Shown here in pieces: positions 46,801-59,465 of a DNA stretch of 64,000 bases (positions are counted from its first letter, which is position 1; each line of letters opens with the position of its first letter). A program made the position numbers and the translations under genes. Below the pieces are notes generated by a model that searched no databases, was not told where the DNA came from, and saw nothing but the letters and a program-made list of their open reading frames with translations. The stretch is from Phallus indusiatus (Eukaryota; Basidiomycota; Agaricomycetes; Phallales; Phallaceae), in assembly GCA_027605045.1 (NCBI GenBank), contig JAQFWX010000030.1, positions 1 through 64,000 on the forward strand, in the 5' to 3' direction.

Positions 46801-49800
46801 TTTAAACACATGATACGGACACGTACTTCGAAAGTGCCGTCCACATTATGAGCCAATTGGTACGACATACCCTTCAGTGTTGACGGGACAATCTCTACCA
46901 CAGGCTACACCCGTATTAGTAAAAGTCATCCAGACGCTTAAGATTAACTTACTCGATTGGGGAAAATCCACTTATAAAGAGGACTTCGTAGGATGGATTT
47001 TGGTAGTCCGCCGAGCTTTTTGCCATCGATAAGGAGCTGACCATCAAGAACATTATAGTACATCCATCTTGACTGGTCGAAGTTCTCATTGGCGACCGCA
47101 GTTCGGCAGCAAAGCCAACAGCCCTGTAGAATACGCCATGAATCAGGTTTGGACAAGAAGCTCTCCCAGTAGACCCTGATAGCGTTTTCGAATCCCGAGA
47201 AGTCCGGTTCGGAGTCTTTTGTCTGAATCCTTTCAAGTTTGGACATGAGATATACGAATACCTCGGCCGCTTGGACAAGATCTTTCTGGATGATATATTG
47301 AAGTGTAGAAGGAAGATTGCTAAACGATCCAGGTAAAAAGTCTTGGATGGCGATGGACGATATTACAAATATCTTAACCGCATCGGGGTCTCCCGTAAAC
47401 AAAGCGTCAAGCTCTTCTTGTTCTAGGCCATACGTCGATCGACAGCAGATGGCAATTTGGAGAAGGCGAAAAAGTAAATCTTGTTTGTTCGTAACTGAAT
47501 TTTCTCGCAAGTAAGAATTCCGTACGTCACCCAACCAAGAGGCACATGTTTTCCGGAGACGGCACAACAGTTTTAAAGTCTTTTGTCGTACGTCCGCATC
47601 GTTGTTAAGAGAATGAATACGGCATGTCAACATGGCCAAAGACATGGCTGTCCAGCCTTCTTGCCAATTTTCGCGAATGGAATCAAAATGTCTCGAAAGA
47701 ACTTCTACAGCCTCCATCGCAAAAGACTTGTCGGTAAGGTCTATGTGAAAATCTCGATATTCGTTGCTTCCTTGACGTTCAACTTGCCATGCTGCTTGAC
47801 GTAATAAAATAAACCACGCGGGATCCTTAAAAGTCCCAACACCTTTTAGGAACTCTATTAGGATATTGCGCCACTGTAGTCGTCCACCCGCACGAAGATG
47901 ACCGAAGCTTGCCCATTCATGATACGTAAGCGAGCGAGGGCAATCTGACTGCTTGGCAATCACCTCATTGGATGTGTGTGTGGTTGAACGGACAAGCCAA
48001 GAGAGGTTGGAATAGACACCTGAAGGTAGAGTAGGTGTGCAGACACTACGGAGAGAAATCTTATGGAAAGATGTGATCCATATTTGACGCTTGGGGTCAT
48101 ACAATTTATATCGCAGAGGATGCCGTTTTATAACGTCGGCTTCAAGATATGCTTGTCCTACTTTATTTTCCGAGTAATGTGTCTTATACCATGGCTTGGC
48201 ATCATAAGCGGCGATGGTAATTTTATTAGGACCAGCACTTGAATATTGGGTCAGGGGGGTATAGTTGTTGAGTATAACAGTCGGTCCGTTCTCGTCAGCT
48301 TGTGCGTCGCTTTGTATCCTCGAAATGTCGTAAGTAACGGTTCGCCATACCGTGAACCATTTGGGCGGGGATAGTTCGAATACAACAACGCGCTCAAGTA
48401 TGCGATCCTCCGGTAGGGGCCATTCGTATACTTCAATAGACAGATATGAAGCTCTGTCTTTAAGTGTGCATTTCTCACACCATCCCGGATGCCTGACGAA
48501 GCCACGCCAATCTGTGTCATAATCATGAGACAGACTGTTTGATTGGGAAATAAGGTTGTGAAATTCCTGTCGAAGCGTCTTCCATTTCTGCACTTTGAGG
48601 TCCTTTTCAGCACTCGCGCTTTCTCGGATTTTGTCACGTAAGTTTTGCAGATTTTCATCCATCAGGTAGTACTGAGAGGCAAAACACGTCTCCTCGCTAT
48701 TGAGATTGAATATGGAAGCACTATGTCGAACCCGAGCATGCCGGTTTTGAACGTACTGTTCTACCCGATGTAACCGTTTCATTTGAGACAGTTGGGGGAG
48801 TAGGAGAGGCTCGAAGGATTCAATCTCTATCTCGGGAGAATAGTTTTGAAGAAGGGGGGATATTTGAATAACGAGTTTGTCCAAAGCTACCCATAACTCC
48901 ATCACTACAAGGTATAAACGCGAAAAAAGCTCTGGATTTGTGACTGAATTCGTTAACTCGATGAATGTTTCAAGATAGCCGTTGAGGGTTTCGATTCGTT
49001 TTCCAGGTTCGATATCGATATCTTCCTGCCACTGTTGCATTTTATCGATTACCCAACGCTCAAACTCGATGAATGCAAGCCAAAATTCGAAGCTTTCGAG
49101 CGATCCCTTGAGAGGAGTTAAGTCAGGTAGAGCGTTTCCATCGTTACGAGTTAGATTGGGACGAAGGTCTTTCTCGAAATATGCCGGATTAAATTTGGCG
49201 TCAACGTTCAACGTCGACTGTCGATGATACAGTTTTGACAAGTAATCGCCGCAATAAGGAAAGGTAAATCGGCAGGCATTCTCAATATCGTCTACAGATG
49301 GTGGTGAAAATTGCAAAGGCGACCTTTCTTTGTCCAAAATTTCATTCCATCTTTCCTGGAGAATACACTGGCACCGCTTGACCTGCTTGTAAATAACGTC
49401 GAATACGGGTCCGTTGGTAACGGTATCGCGAAGCTTCCACATTCGGCCCGCAATTTTGACCTTCATGACATGCAGCAAGTCATGATTGATCCCAAACGAG
49501 CAAGCCTCGCGCAAGACAGTTGTGAGTAGATACGTTATAAATGATTTATAGCCGAATTGTGAGTTGATGTCAATGCCAGATACTTCGAGAGATGTTTGTA
49601 AAGCGACGCGAAGGATTAACCATTCGGGCATCCGACGCCACGGAAGTTCCGCGTTTGACCATAAGACATGGTCATTTATTCGTTTCGTAACGTAAACAGT
49701 GGCGTTTTGGGTGTTGTCCAGGTCAGAAGTCGTTCCCGTTGCGAGGATACCACCAAGCATTTGAGATACATAGTGAATATCTGCGACCTCTCGAGATTCG

Positions 49801-50425
49801 TTTACTTCACTTCCCGCCTTCCAAGTTTTGGCCAATGCATCGTCAAATTCAGTGCGGTCGAGCCACGCGAGAACCCGGCAGAACGGCGTAATGCATTGCT
49901 CGTTCTTTGGGAAGGATAGACGTGGCATGGATGGAAACGTCATGATAAGCTTCCCAATGGTGCTTGTAACCTTCGCTGCAGGTGGTGAGGCTTGGAATAT
50001 TTCGACCAATATGGTATTCCCATCATCGGAACATCTTAAGATGACGCCTGCGTTTTGAGCGACAATGTGGAGACATAAAACATCTGTCAATAGAAATCTC
50101 CGCTAAGCATATGGAATTTTTAAGAATTGTATGTCTTTGTCGCACCTTTGGGCTGCATGGCATCTATGGCTTCTTTTAAAGCGTGTTCGTCCAAAGCCGG
50201 TTCTGTGCGTGTGTCCGCCATGTGTTGAACCATTCGATCCAACGCCTTCCAGACGGAAAGAATATTGACGTCCGTGATGTGGTTTCTAAAACTTTGCATG
50301 CTTTTTAGAACAAGTCGAGTGATTTCGGTATATCTGCTCCGAGTCCAGTCATTTTCTTGAGGTAATTGCGGAGGAAGAAAAAGGTGATGAATCAAATAGT
50401 CTAAGCATTGAGAGTCGGTTGCCAT
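40805..50425 (-). CDS. Giant DUF6606/DUF3638/DUF3645 protein with P-loop (3,100 aa)
   Basis: Seven exons (50146-50425, 46953-50083, 46827-46904, 45565-46777, 43995-45511, 42149-43943, 40805-42093) close exactly in frame to 3,100 residues. The N-terminus (YLIHHLFLPPQLPQE) matches DUF6606. The DUF3638 part ends in a Walker A-like MGEGKSSV near residue 2070, continuing VIIPMVSMTLANGEQLIRVMVLKPLSAQMF. The short DUF3645 element (RAEFGHPEVIIALTCLSYYYGGL) lies near residue 2380. Known: such proteins are widespread in fungi and some other eukaryotes and are often auto-labelled ubiquitinyl hydrolase. The SecA/helicase-like P-loop suggests an ATP-driven machine, but no activity is established. The intron at 45512-45564 must use the CAG acceptor for the frame to hold. 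No lesion is seen, so the gene appears functional. Confidence 0.9.
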
Positions 50426-51810
50426 GATATACTAGAAATGTGATGCTCTGTTAAGAAATTCGACTTTAGACGATGTAAATTGACGTACTAAGCAGGTTGG
50501 ATTCAGAGCAAATGGAAGTTCAACTGATGGGTCAGGTTTAAGGGCAAGAATATATGGGCTGTGCACTGCGCGCAGAATGTTTCTATTTTTAAAGTTCATG
50601 TTCACTCATAGACTGTGAATTTTAAAAAGAAAGAGGGAAACGAAGTCATTTCGTCAGCACGTGTTTGTTTCATAGGCAGCACTCGTTCAGAGTTTTGGAG
50701 CCGCGTATCGCCACGCCTCGTTCTTGGGTAATCCATCTCCGCCCTCAGAATTTGTGAGGATCGAAATATGGTAGAAGAAAATAGAACATTGATGCGTGGG
50801 CCGCTGGCGGGATCCTTCAACTTGGCGGCCACTGGTAGTTATGATAGAACTCAGAGCAGCTGGTCACATATGGGCGGAGCGCCCATAGCCTGGCCATTGA
50901 TTAATTGATGCATTGATGGTTGTTAGTAAACAGTAAACTCGGTTCGTTGACAAATGCTCTCTTTTACAGTACTACATACATATATGGATACCTCGTACAA
51001 CTACAGTTTCAAAATTTCGATTTATATACCCAAACACCTAAATGGCAGATAAACGACCACGTGAGTAATTCATTTTAAATATTATTACAATGAAAAACAT
51101 GAGCGGAGCAACTACCTCAGATGAGCTTTCACAAACGATTCAGACCGACTCGGTCTTAGATCTAATTACACCCTGGAAACCTGGCTGCTTAATATTTAAT
51201 TATAAATTCATCTCCACTGATTGAAGTGAAACAGATAAGTTGTTGGGATATTATAGGTACCAATATCGTTGTCGGAATAAAACCAACTACCGTAGATATT
51301 GACTTGATGATCTTTGGGTGTGCCAGCAGCCATATATACATAGTAATTATTATCGAATATCTCTAATTAGTGATATGTATTCTCCATTCACGATGCTTCA
51401 GTAGCTTCAGTACTCAGCTTCAGTCGTCTAATGTACAAGGTGCCTAGCAAATACATTACGCCTGAGGTGTTTGTAAAATGTAAAAAAGTAGAATGGATAG
51501 AATCTTAGTCTCGGGGAGAAAACGACGAACGGCAACGGCCGAGTTGCCGCCGTAACCGTCACTCTGGGCGGCAATGCGTTGAATGTTGCGAGCACAAACC
51601 ATGACCTCCTGATCCTCTTGTCAATTTGGTGGATAACAAAAAGCACGAAATCTAAACAAGTAAAGAAGGCTTTGTACAGAATGTCGGTTCCCCAACTCGT
51701 TTATGTTTTGTCCGATTTCCAAAATGGGTTGGACAACAGACGACTTGTGCACATCAACACTCAAATAAATCTGGTTTGTTTATCCTATCTTTGTAAGGTA
51801 TCATTTCAAC
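50426..51810. other. Intergenic, no supported gene
   Basis: Upstream region of the giant gene. No other coding structure. Confidence 0.5.
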
Positions 51811-52319
51811 ATGCCTCATCATCTATTCAAAATTGCAGAGCTCTTTGAAATATGTTCATACATGACGTTGAATGATCTATCTGTCGTGTCTCGCGATTGG
51901 TTTTGGGCTGCAATTCCTTGCTTATTATATCGGAACGTTACTATACAACGGCAATTATCACCTCTGAGAAGAATTGTATATCGGTTTGATCTTGATCGTT
52001 TTTTTAGTATTTAACACACACAATGGTTATCCTGCGACCGCCATTATTTAGTCTAATTTTTCTTTTTAGTTTTTCTAATAAAAAATGGGAGCCTTTTTAT
52101 ATTTACGCTACCCACGTTCGGATCTCAAATGTGGGCGTGGATTATGATCGGGCCATTTCGGAGGCGGTATCGCGAAGCCGGACCAAAAGCGTTCGACATC
52201 TCTTTCCCAACATTCGGTTTTTGGAATGGAGAACGCTTGCCTTCATTAGAAGAACAGAACGTTCTGTTCTCCAGATCCTGTTGATGTTTGTAACTGTCTC
52301 ATATCACCCGTCGACACCG
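51811..52319 (+). pseudogene. F-box protein remnant
   Basis: A first piece, IAELFEICSYMTLNDLSVVSRDWFWAAIPCLLYRNVTI, is a recognisable F-box (helix 1, L-LSVVSRxW, then IPCLLYRNVTI). After a probable intron, KWEPFYIYATHVRISNV matches the segment that follows the F-box in mushroom F-box proteins (WE-F--YA--VR-L). Later, FPNIRFLEWR resembles a leucine-rich repeat strand. The usual ~450-residue leucine-rich part is missing, and downstream frames are interrupted. I read it as a truncated or decaying F-box gene, a highly expanded family in Agaricomycetes. Confidence 0.5.
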
Positions 52320-54357
52320 AGATAAATCCATAGATCTCATGATACCATGACAGATGTTCTCGTCAATCCCGCAGAATACACAGGCTTTTTCTGCAGTGTA
52401 CGCACAAGCTATCGTGTTGGAAGCTTTAATCGTCGCAAGCAACCCTTCTGATTTGGTGCATCCCCGGATCAATCGATAGTAGTTGCAAGTTCAGCACGTT
52501 ACAACTCAACCTCGGAGCGTATGGATGGCGATCAGGGCAAGTCGTAGATGAACTGAGGTCGGTCCAGAATAGAAATAGGTGTAAATTTTTTTGTGCTGAT
52601 GTTCAATCATTTGCCATTATAACATACCCGGTGAATGGATGAAGATACCGGTACCTTCTGTCCATATGTACTAGTATGGGGTTCTCGAAGTTCTCAAATA
52701 TTCTCACCACACACATACGTCGAACGATTCCGTTGACCCAATTTGTTCAAGAAACACGCTGCAGTATACTGTCTATAGAGTCTGAGTGTCCGACGCTACA
52801 AATACCAACAGAGAAGATATAATGGTTCACGAGGTGAGTCCCTGATTCGTTGAGGAGTATGTTAACAAAGTGCACGAAACCTGATTGAATATCTGGGGAT
52901 AACCAAAGTAAGGATGGGGTATGTTGAGTATTTTGACGATTTATCCGCATAGCTGCAATATTTATTACTTGTTTTCGGAATACAAATACATATATCTTCG
53001 AACCATTATTTATTAAATTCAATTCCGGACGATCCAGTGTTGATACAGTGTTGACTATTCTCTAGCATATCGATGTCGCAAGTTCTTTGTTTAACTTTGT
53101 ATACTGGACAATAGATCGCAAGTCATCGATGAAAGAGTTTGTTTTTCACACGCGGGAGTTTTAGTTTGACCCTTGAACCTTAATCACGCATATCTCCGCG
53201 CATGACTACGAAGAGTCGAACCTGCATTAAAGCGACATTGCCTCGAGGCAATGTATAGCACGCGGTGGTTCTGAGTGGAACGAAATGTGGTGAGCGCCGG
53301 TGTCAAACAATAAATGTCCACCCTTTTCGTCACGTATGTTATTCAAAGGAGAGCTGTTTTTCAACGAGCCAATTCAAAACTCATCGAATTTTAAGAGTGT
53401 ACCAACTTCAAGTGATTCCGACGTTCCACCAAAAGATTTACCTTACTTCTAGGATCGTGCCTTGATGTCATGCATAGATCTTTCTATAAATAAAAAACCA
53501 TATTCTAAAATCTACAGCACGTTGTCGTGAGATCTGAGTATATATCCTCGGCTGATAGTGGGACGACACGAGGCGCGACGTTGCTCGGCACTTGCAATGT
53601 AGTATGTAGACTGTATTCTCCCTCGCACGTTATATGCACACATAACATCTAATATTCTTTGTATTTGTGCATATTAAGTATAGATCACGGTTTTTTACTT
53701 AGAGAAAAATTCAAAAGAAAGACAAGGTGGTTGGATGAGCGCTAGTGTGGTTTTGCTTGGCTATCGGTTGTCGGAGTTCTGATTAGCCGTCTTTCTCATC
53801 TTTCAAGTTTGATTTGCAAGTCAAACTTGGTGTGTATTCTTGCGTAGAAACCATGTGCAATTACAGTCATGAAGTTGAAAATACAAGATAATCCGTCGAG
53901 TTGGATACAAGCTCAGGTTTTGCAATTATGCTCTCTGTTGATCTTCCGTTCATTATCGCTGTCTTTGACGTTTCTTAAGCGGTGGTTTTGTTTACATAAG
54001 AATCACGGTGTGGAATAGCCGCAAGCGTAAATACAGGAAAGCCCAATCGTATCATTCACCACACGAGAGAGAACCACCACATCCAGGCAAGAAAGAAAGG
54101 TGATTCTTCTAGAGAATAACGCGTAAAACGTCGCTCAATATTCAACACTGTGTTCTAGGTTTCCACATTCTTAGAGCTTTGTTTTCCCAAGTCCATCAAA
54201 AGCAAAATCTTGCCTGTGGAAGCCTCGACAAACCGCATTTCTCGGCTCCGTGCATCAACGTTCCACCCGTCTTTATACTTGATCCTTCTCAACATTCTAT
54301 CTTGTTACTCTTCTTCTACTTCTTAAACCGCTTGCTTGGGCTGCACCTCTTCCCGAA
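52320..54357. other. Long intergenic region with a perfect palindrome
   Basis: No supported gene. The last part should hold the leader of the HMG-box gene. A perfect 20-bp inverted repeat lies at 53235-53254. Confidence 0.5.
53235..53254. repeat. Perfect 20-bp palindrome
   Basis: ACATTGCCTCGAGGCAATGT equals its own reverse complement over all 20 bases. It lies in non-coding sequence about 1.1 kb upstream of the HMG-box gene. It could be a dimeric regulator site or the trace of a mobile element end. Confidence 0.85.
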
Positions 54358-56948
54358 ATGTTAACCGTTAATCCCAGGTTGAATTCCCTTCCTGGTTGGG
54401 AGCTGGGTATGTTTTCTCGGGATTGATCATTGCACTTATTAGGGTCTTCTTTTCGCGTCCTCTCCTGATGCAATCCTTTCCTAGATTCGTATGGATATGG
54501 AGGAAATCATGCATTCCCGACTGATCAGATCGATACGCAAAATCCGTTCATTTCTCCCATCCTTCCCCCGTCTACGAAGACCTTTGCTTGTACACCTCCA
54601 GCCAACCCGTTTTCGCCATCTTTCGATGAAACTACAGTTGGAGTTGATATAACTTCCTCTGCTCAGCCCGTCCAGGTGTCTCCCAATGCATCTGCGCCTT
54701 CACCTGCGACAACCTCAACCCCAATGACATCGGCCGGATCTCCATCTCAATCTCCCCCTCCTCCTTCTCCAAAACCCAAGCCCAAAAGCGCGCCCAAAAA
54801 CCACGACCGTAAACGTTCGCCAAACCATATAAAGAGACCTTCAAATGCCTTTCTGATTTACCGTACCCACTTGGTGAAAAGTGAAGAGGGTGAAAAAATC
54901 AAAAAGGTCGAAAAAAATCAACAGATTCTTTCCAAATTTGTTGGTGAGAAATGGAGACGTCTTTCGGAAGAGGACAAAGCGAAATGGGTAGCTAAAGCCA
55001 AGGAGGCTCAGGAACAGCACGCTTTGAAACACCCGAACTACTCTTACCAACCTGCGAAACGCGAACAGATCAAGAGGAGACGTCAACGAAAAACGGCGGA
55101 GCAAAAAGAGGAGGACAAGGTTAACTTGTTGAACCGGTTTTCACCTGAGACGATGAAACAACCTATCGTCGAATCTACCGCTCCCAGAAAGCGGAAATCT
55201 CGCGCGAAGAAGAAGACGGTGGAGCCACAGCAGCAGGAACAACAAGAACAAGAACCGGCGGTTTTGTTAACTTCTTCCACGTCTTTGAAAGCACCAGTTC
55301 AAGGGGATTCTCAGCCAGTAATCAGCAAGCCTATTACTGCTAACGACATCCTAGCATCAGCTGCACCTGTGGTAAGCGAGTCCACTGCTGCGAACGAGCT
55401 GCAAGCAAGATTCAGCCGCGACAAAGCAGCTGGAATGCCAACTACGGTAAGAACATGATACTATATACACTCCGAAAAACTTGTGAACTCAATCCATTTT
55501 TTTCTTCTTCTCTGGAATAGACCGACATGTACAACGCTCAATACACGTATACGTCGTTCTTTGCTGCTCCTCAACAATCCCAATTTCTTCCGTCTTCGCA
55601 AGTTCAAGTCGAGTATCATGGGTCTTCAATCGTTCCGAACGATTTATTCAAAGGAGACGTTTTTCAAAGTCTCTTGCTTCCTCCTGGTGCTGCTGGGTCT
55701 TCAGCACAAAACTGGGGCGCTGAAGGATCTGCAGTGTCCGCCGGGTCTGGAAGTGATTTCGTCAACATCTGTCATATGTCGAGCAAACCCATAGACTTTC
55801 CGATTCAGATGTATTCTCAGCCGGAAAACCAGCATTCCGATATGCGTCTTGCAGAACCTAAATTCGTCTCCTCTGCTGATCTTTCTCAGATCAATCTCAA
55901 CCTCGACGGGTTCGATTTCTCGTTTTTTTACGGTTCTGAAGGTGCTACTGCTGGTGGTACTCAAGCTGTAACGCCTGCCGATATCATTCAGTTTGCTAGT
56001 AACGAAGGTCTTTCCGGGATTTACGGTTTCACCAACACCAACGGCGGCGAGAATTTGGATGCTGGTGTGCAGCCCGTGGGTTCGGTTATGAGTCAAAGTC
56101 AGGAAGCTGGCACTGGCACTTTGGTTCATGGCAACTCTAATGTCGTCGGCGCCCACATGAATGCCAATCATGCTAATCTCGGCATCACGGTTGGCTCTGA
56201 AGCAGAGAAGAAGAAGCATGATGACGCGACTTCGGGTGTCTCATCTCAGTACTTCGGAACCGTTAATCCCTCTGAAATCAGCATCAGTCAGAGCGGTCTG
56301 GGTATATACCCATATCAACAACTGGACGGTAACGCGACTGTGCAAGCGGAATCCGGCGTCATTATCAAGGAGCCTAGGTTTTTCGATTTCAGTAAAGGTA
56401 ATTTGGAGGTGGCTAGTACCACGCACGTCGATCCGGCAACTTTGACTCAGGAGAATGGATACGGTTCCAAAGGCATCGTTTACACGAACCAGCCAACTTA
56501 TTATCCGGCGGCGGTTGTCGTTCAGCCCGAAAACCAGCATCCAGACATGTATACCAATTTTATGGTTGACGATTACGGAGCTTTGAATGACAATGATATC
56601 AACAACGTTCTCGTCAGCCACACGAACGTACATCCCTCCGCGACTGCGGGACACCCGATTATCGTTCAGGCGGAAGACCACCACCACCAAGCTATCATTA
56701 TGAATCATCTCGCAGATCCACAAATACAGTCTTATTCTGCACCGCCGAGTCATTCTTATCTTGAGATGAGTGATGGGTATGGAATGATGCATTGCAGCGA
56801 TCCAACTTTGGCTGGCGTTTTTGTGCCAGACAAACCACCACCATATTTGTACCTGAGGGCACTGGACGTTCCTACGAACGCGATTGCAAACGGAAACGGA
56901 TACAAACACGGACATGGACACGGACACGGACATGGATACGGTTATTGA
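54358..56948 (+). CDS. HMG-box transcription factor (MATA-HMG type), 812 aa
   Basis: Exons 54358-54406, 54485-55446 and 55521-56948 close in frame to 812 residues. An HMG box lies near residues 132-205: KRPSNAFLIYRTHLV, then NQQILSKFVGEKWRRLSEEDKAKW and HPNYSYQP. It is flanked by a Pro/Lys-rich linker and a strongly basic stretch (KREQIKRRRQRK) that would serve as nuclear signal. A Gln/Glu run and a low-complexity C-terminal region follow, ending in alternating Gly-His repeats (GHGHGHGHGYGY). Known: MATA-HMG box proteins regulate mating, fruiting and other development in basidiomycetes. The box binds DNA minor grooves. No pheromone receptor or homeodomain gene is nearby, so it is probably not the mating locus itself. 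Confidence 0.88.
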
Positions 56949-58145
56949 ATTATTGAAACCTGGATGATATCGAGTGAGCGACGATTCTCGTCCTCTTCAA
57001 AAACTATCAAAACTTACCATATGATTAAGATTTCCCATGATAACATTGGTACGGTAGTAGTATATAGACAACCGAATTAAGTCCCATTTTCTGATTTACG
57101 AGCAATTTTTTCCCTTTTTTTCCTTCCTTATGCTTATATCCTTTCTATATCAGATCTCTCCCCTATTTCCATCTTCCAACTCTCGATATATAAACAAAAT
57201 TCAAAATCTGAGGAATCTCTGCTAGGGAGATATACCTGCTTTTACCCTTTCGTTCTTCGCTCCTCCCTCTTCTTTTCTTTTGTACGGATTGTAACACCCC
57301 TATGCTTCTTATTCAGATCTCAACATATGTATTCATCTCTTGATAAATCAACACGGCCTTATTATCTATTTCAATATACTCTATATGGGTTAGTCAGAGT
57401 TGGCATAATATAAAGTGCCTTCATGTCACCCGTTCAAAACACGCAGTTGAAGATATTTATATAATGCTGTTACGTTGAAATTTTTCTCTAGGAACGCCGT
57501 GATATGCGCATACATACACATACAGATCTGAGATTCTGAAGGAAACTTGAGAGACTTCATCGTGGACGGTGAGGCCGGTTAGGCCTCAGGCGAATCGCGA
57601 TGACGATAATACGAATCACGAGGTCATTTAAATCACGTGTATGCTTACTTATGGCCTCGAAACGGACAAAAACAAAGGAACTGTAGACCCCGACAGTACG
57701 GCGCAACGGAGGTGGCATGTCCGCGCATGATGTCCGTTTTGATCCTTTGTTCTTCTGCCGTTTTTTCTTTGTTCTGACTTTAAATTATTTTTTCTTCGGC
57801 TTGCTTATCTTGATCTTTATCTTGTTTTTATCAAGTCGTATTTGTAAGTAAGAACGGAACATGCCGCATCATCGGTTCATCGCTCATCTTTCGTTTGCCT
57901 GAAGGAACAACTGAGATATAGTAATAAACAAGAACGAAACAAAAAAAGAACTGGCTAATACCCCTACTAATACCTCCCTCAGGTAGAGTCCGGATGTTTT
58001 TTTTGAACAGGAATTGAATATTTTTACTCTGTTGCTGTCTTCGTTGGCACATTCTTGGGAAATTTTTGAACGAATGCCGATTTTATTTTTTTGGCACTTT
58101 TTCAGAGAATCCAGTATGTGGCCGGTTTTTTACTTTGAGCATCAG
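56949..58145. other. Intergenic, no supported gene
   Basis: AT-rich, pyrimidine-rich stretches, no coding structure. Confidence 0.5.
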
Positions 58146-58238
58146 CGGAAACATGCCCTATCTGCAAGAAGGGTGGTTTGAAGACGCCCTCAGGAATTAA
58201 ACGTCATGTAAAAATACATGACATTCCTACGCTGACAG
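58146..58238 (+). other. Orphan exon coding a C2H2-like zinc finger
   Basis: Between a CAG acceptor and a gtaaaa donor the frame reads TCPICKKGGLKTPSGIKRHV followed by KIH. The spacing is C-x2-C-x13-H-x3-H, close to the classic C2H2 finger (x12). No start codon, upstream exon or downstream exon could be joined. It may be one exon of a small zinc-finger gene or the remnant of one. Confidence 0.45.
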
Positions 58239-59297
58239 GTAAAAAGCATCTGCGACGCATTGGTGTGTGCGGAAGAGAGGTTTGAGCTCATCATTTCGAA
58301 TCCCGGGCTTAATTTTGGCAAACATTATATGGCCGTAAGCTGGAAAATTCCTCGGAAATCCTCAATTTGTTCACTCAAAACACCCCAAAAACGACCCTAG
58401 GAAAGTCCGCCCCTATACGCATTGGTAGGTGTCCTGGCATACTCCTCCATTCCAAGTATAAACACCCGCCTCCTTTTTTGACATCACACGTCAATGGACT
58501 CAAGGGCTTGATGTGTCTAAAAGTGGCTGAGCCTTCAAACTTGTTGGCGACTCAGAGTTCGGACGCGATATGTTTGGGTATACACTAAGGTGGTTCAACG
58601 GGGACGTCAATTATATATCGATATACGTACATTTCACTGCCTTCCATGTCAATCGATCTTATACAGATTGAAAGCATCGCCATTATCAGTATTCGGTTAG
58701 CAAACACTTGTGCTGCAATAAAAAGCTTAATCCGTAAGAACAAGATCAGGTTATGACGCTAACAGGGGCAGCAAGGAGACACCGCTCTCCTGAGGCTTGA
58801 GATCTCCTCGGAATCCAATATCTTAAAGCTTATCCTGAATTCTAGACGTCAAGTCCGTGTACCTGCGTAATCTCTCCCCATTGGAATTATGTACCCCTTC
58901 TCTCTAGATCTCGATTCAATGCATTTGATAAACGCGATATCCGCCAACCTGAATAAATAAGAAAAGTGTCTAGAAAAGTTTTTTCTTGGTGTCTAAACAG
59001 TGCGGTCCGGATAATTATTCGTGAAGTGTATGCACTATGATAGCAGCCGTACAACATTATACTTTTTCTGTTTTCCTCGATATGTATCTCACCTCTAATG
59101 AAAGCTCTACCTCAAACACGTATAATTTCATTATTTATATACCTTGATATTAACAATATTAACAACAGATCCGAGTACATAATACGGCAAAACGGGGAAA
59201 TTCAAACCCTTCAGGGGTTATCACACTGGCTTAGCCTGTACGAACGATGATATAATGATATGCCAAGAATTATCTTGAGTTGGCACTACCCATTCCC

Positions 59298-59327
59298 TAA
59301 TTAGCAAAGTACTAATTAGCAAAGTAC
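59298..59327. repeat. Two exact 15-bp tandem repeats upstream of the peptide gene
   Basis: The unit TAATTAGCAAAGTAC occurs twice back to back, ending 138 bp before the peptide gene's start codon and 45 bp before its TATA box. The position would suit a duplicated regulator site. Confidence 0.7.
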
Positions 59328-59372
59328 TTACAGTACCTGGACTCATTAAACCTGAGTGAGGCATTTGTCTCG

Positions 59373-59381
59373 TATATAAAA
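59373..59381 (+). promoter_or_regulatory. TATA box of the single-core peptide gene
   Basis: TATATAAAA lies 85-93 bases before the start codon at 59466, a normal distance for a fungal core promoter. Confidence 0.5.
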
Positions 59382-59465
59382 CGGAAGATGTTTCAGAGTC
59401 ATTCAGCACGTTTCAATTGCTCATTTCTCAACCAAATCAAATATTTGAGTCCTTTAGTCCTCAAC

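Larger units (their letters stand above)
58239..59465. other. Intergenic with tRNA-like and direct-repeat traces
   Basis: A B-box-like TTCGAATCC at about 58297-58305 hints at an old tRNA-derived element but lacks a clear A box. A short tandem direct repeat lies at 59298-59327. Otherwise no feature is seen before the peptide gene. Confidence 0.4.

Noticed and set aside
53200..53260. Minus-strand tRNA gene suggested by GAGTCGAACC
   Set aside because: The T-arm bases flanking the loop do not pair, and no acceptor stem or anticodon arm can be formed.
54358..56948. Mating-type locus based on the HMG box
   Set aside because: No homeodomain, pheromone or receptor gene is nearby. HMG-box regulators are numerous in basidiomycetes. 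The seven-span protein at 36.6 kb does not resemble Ste3.
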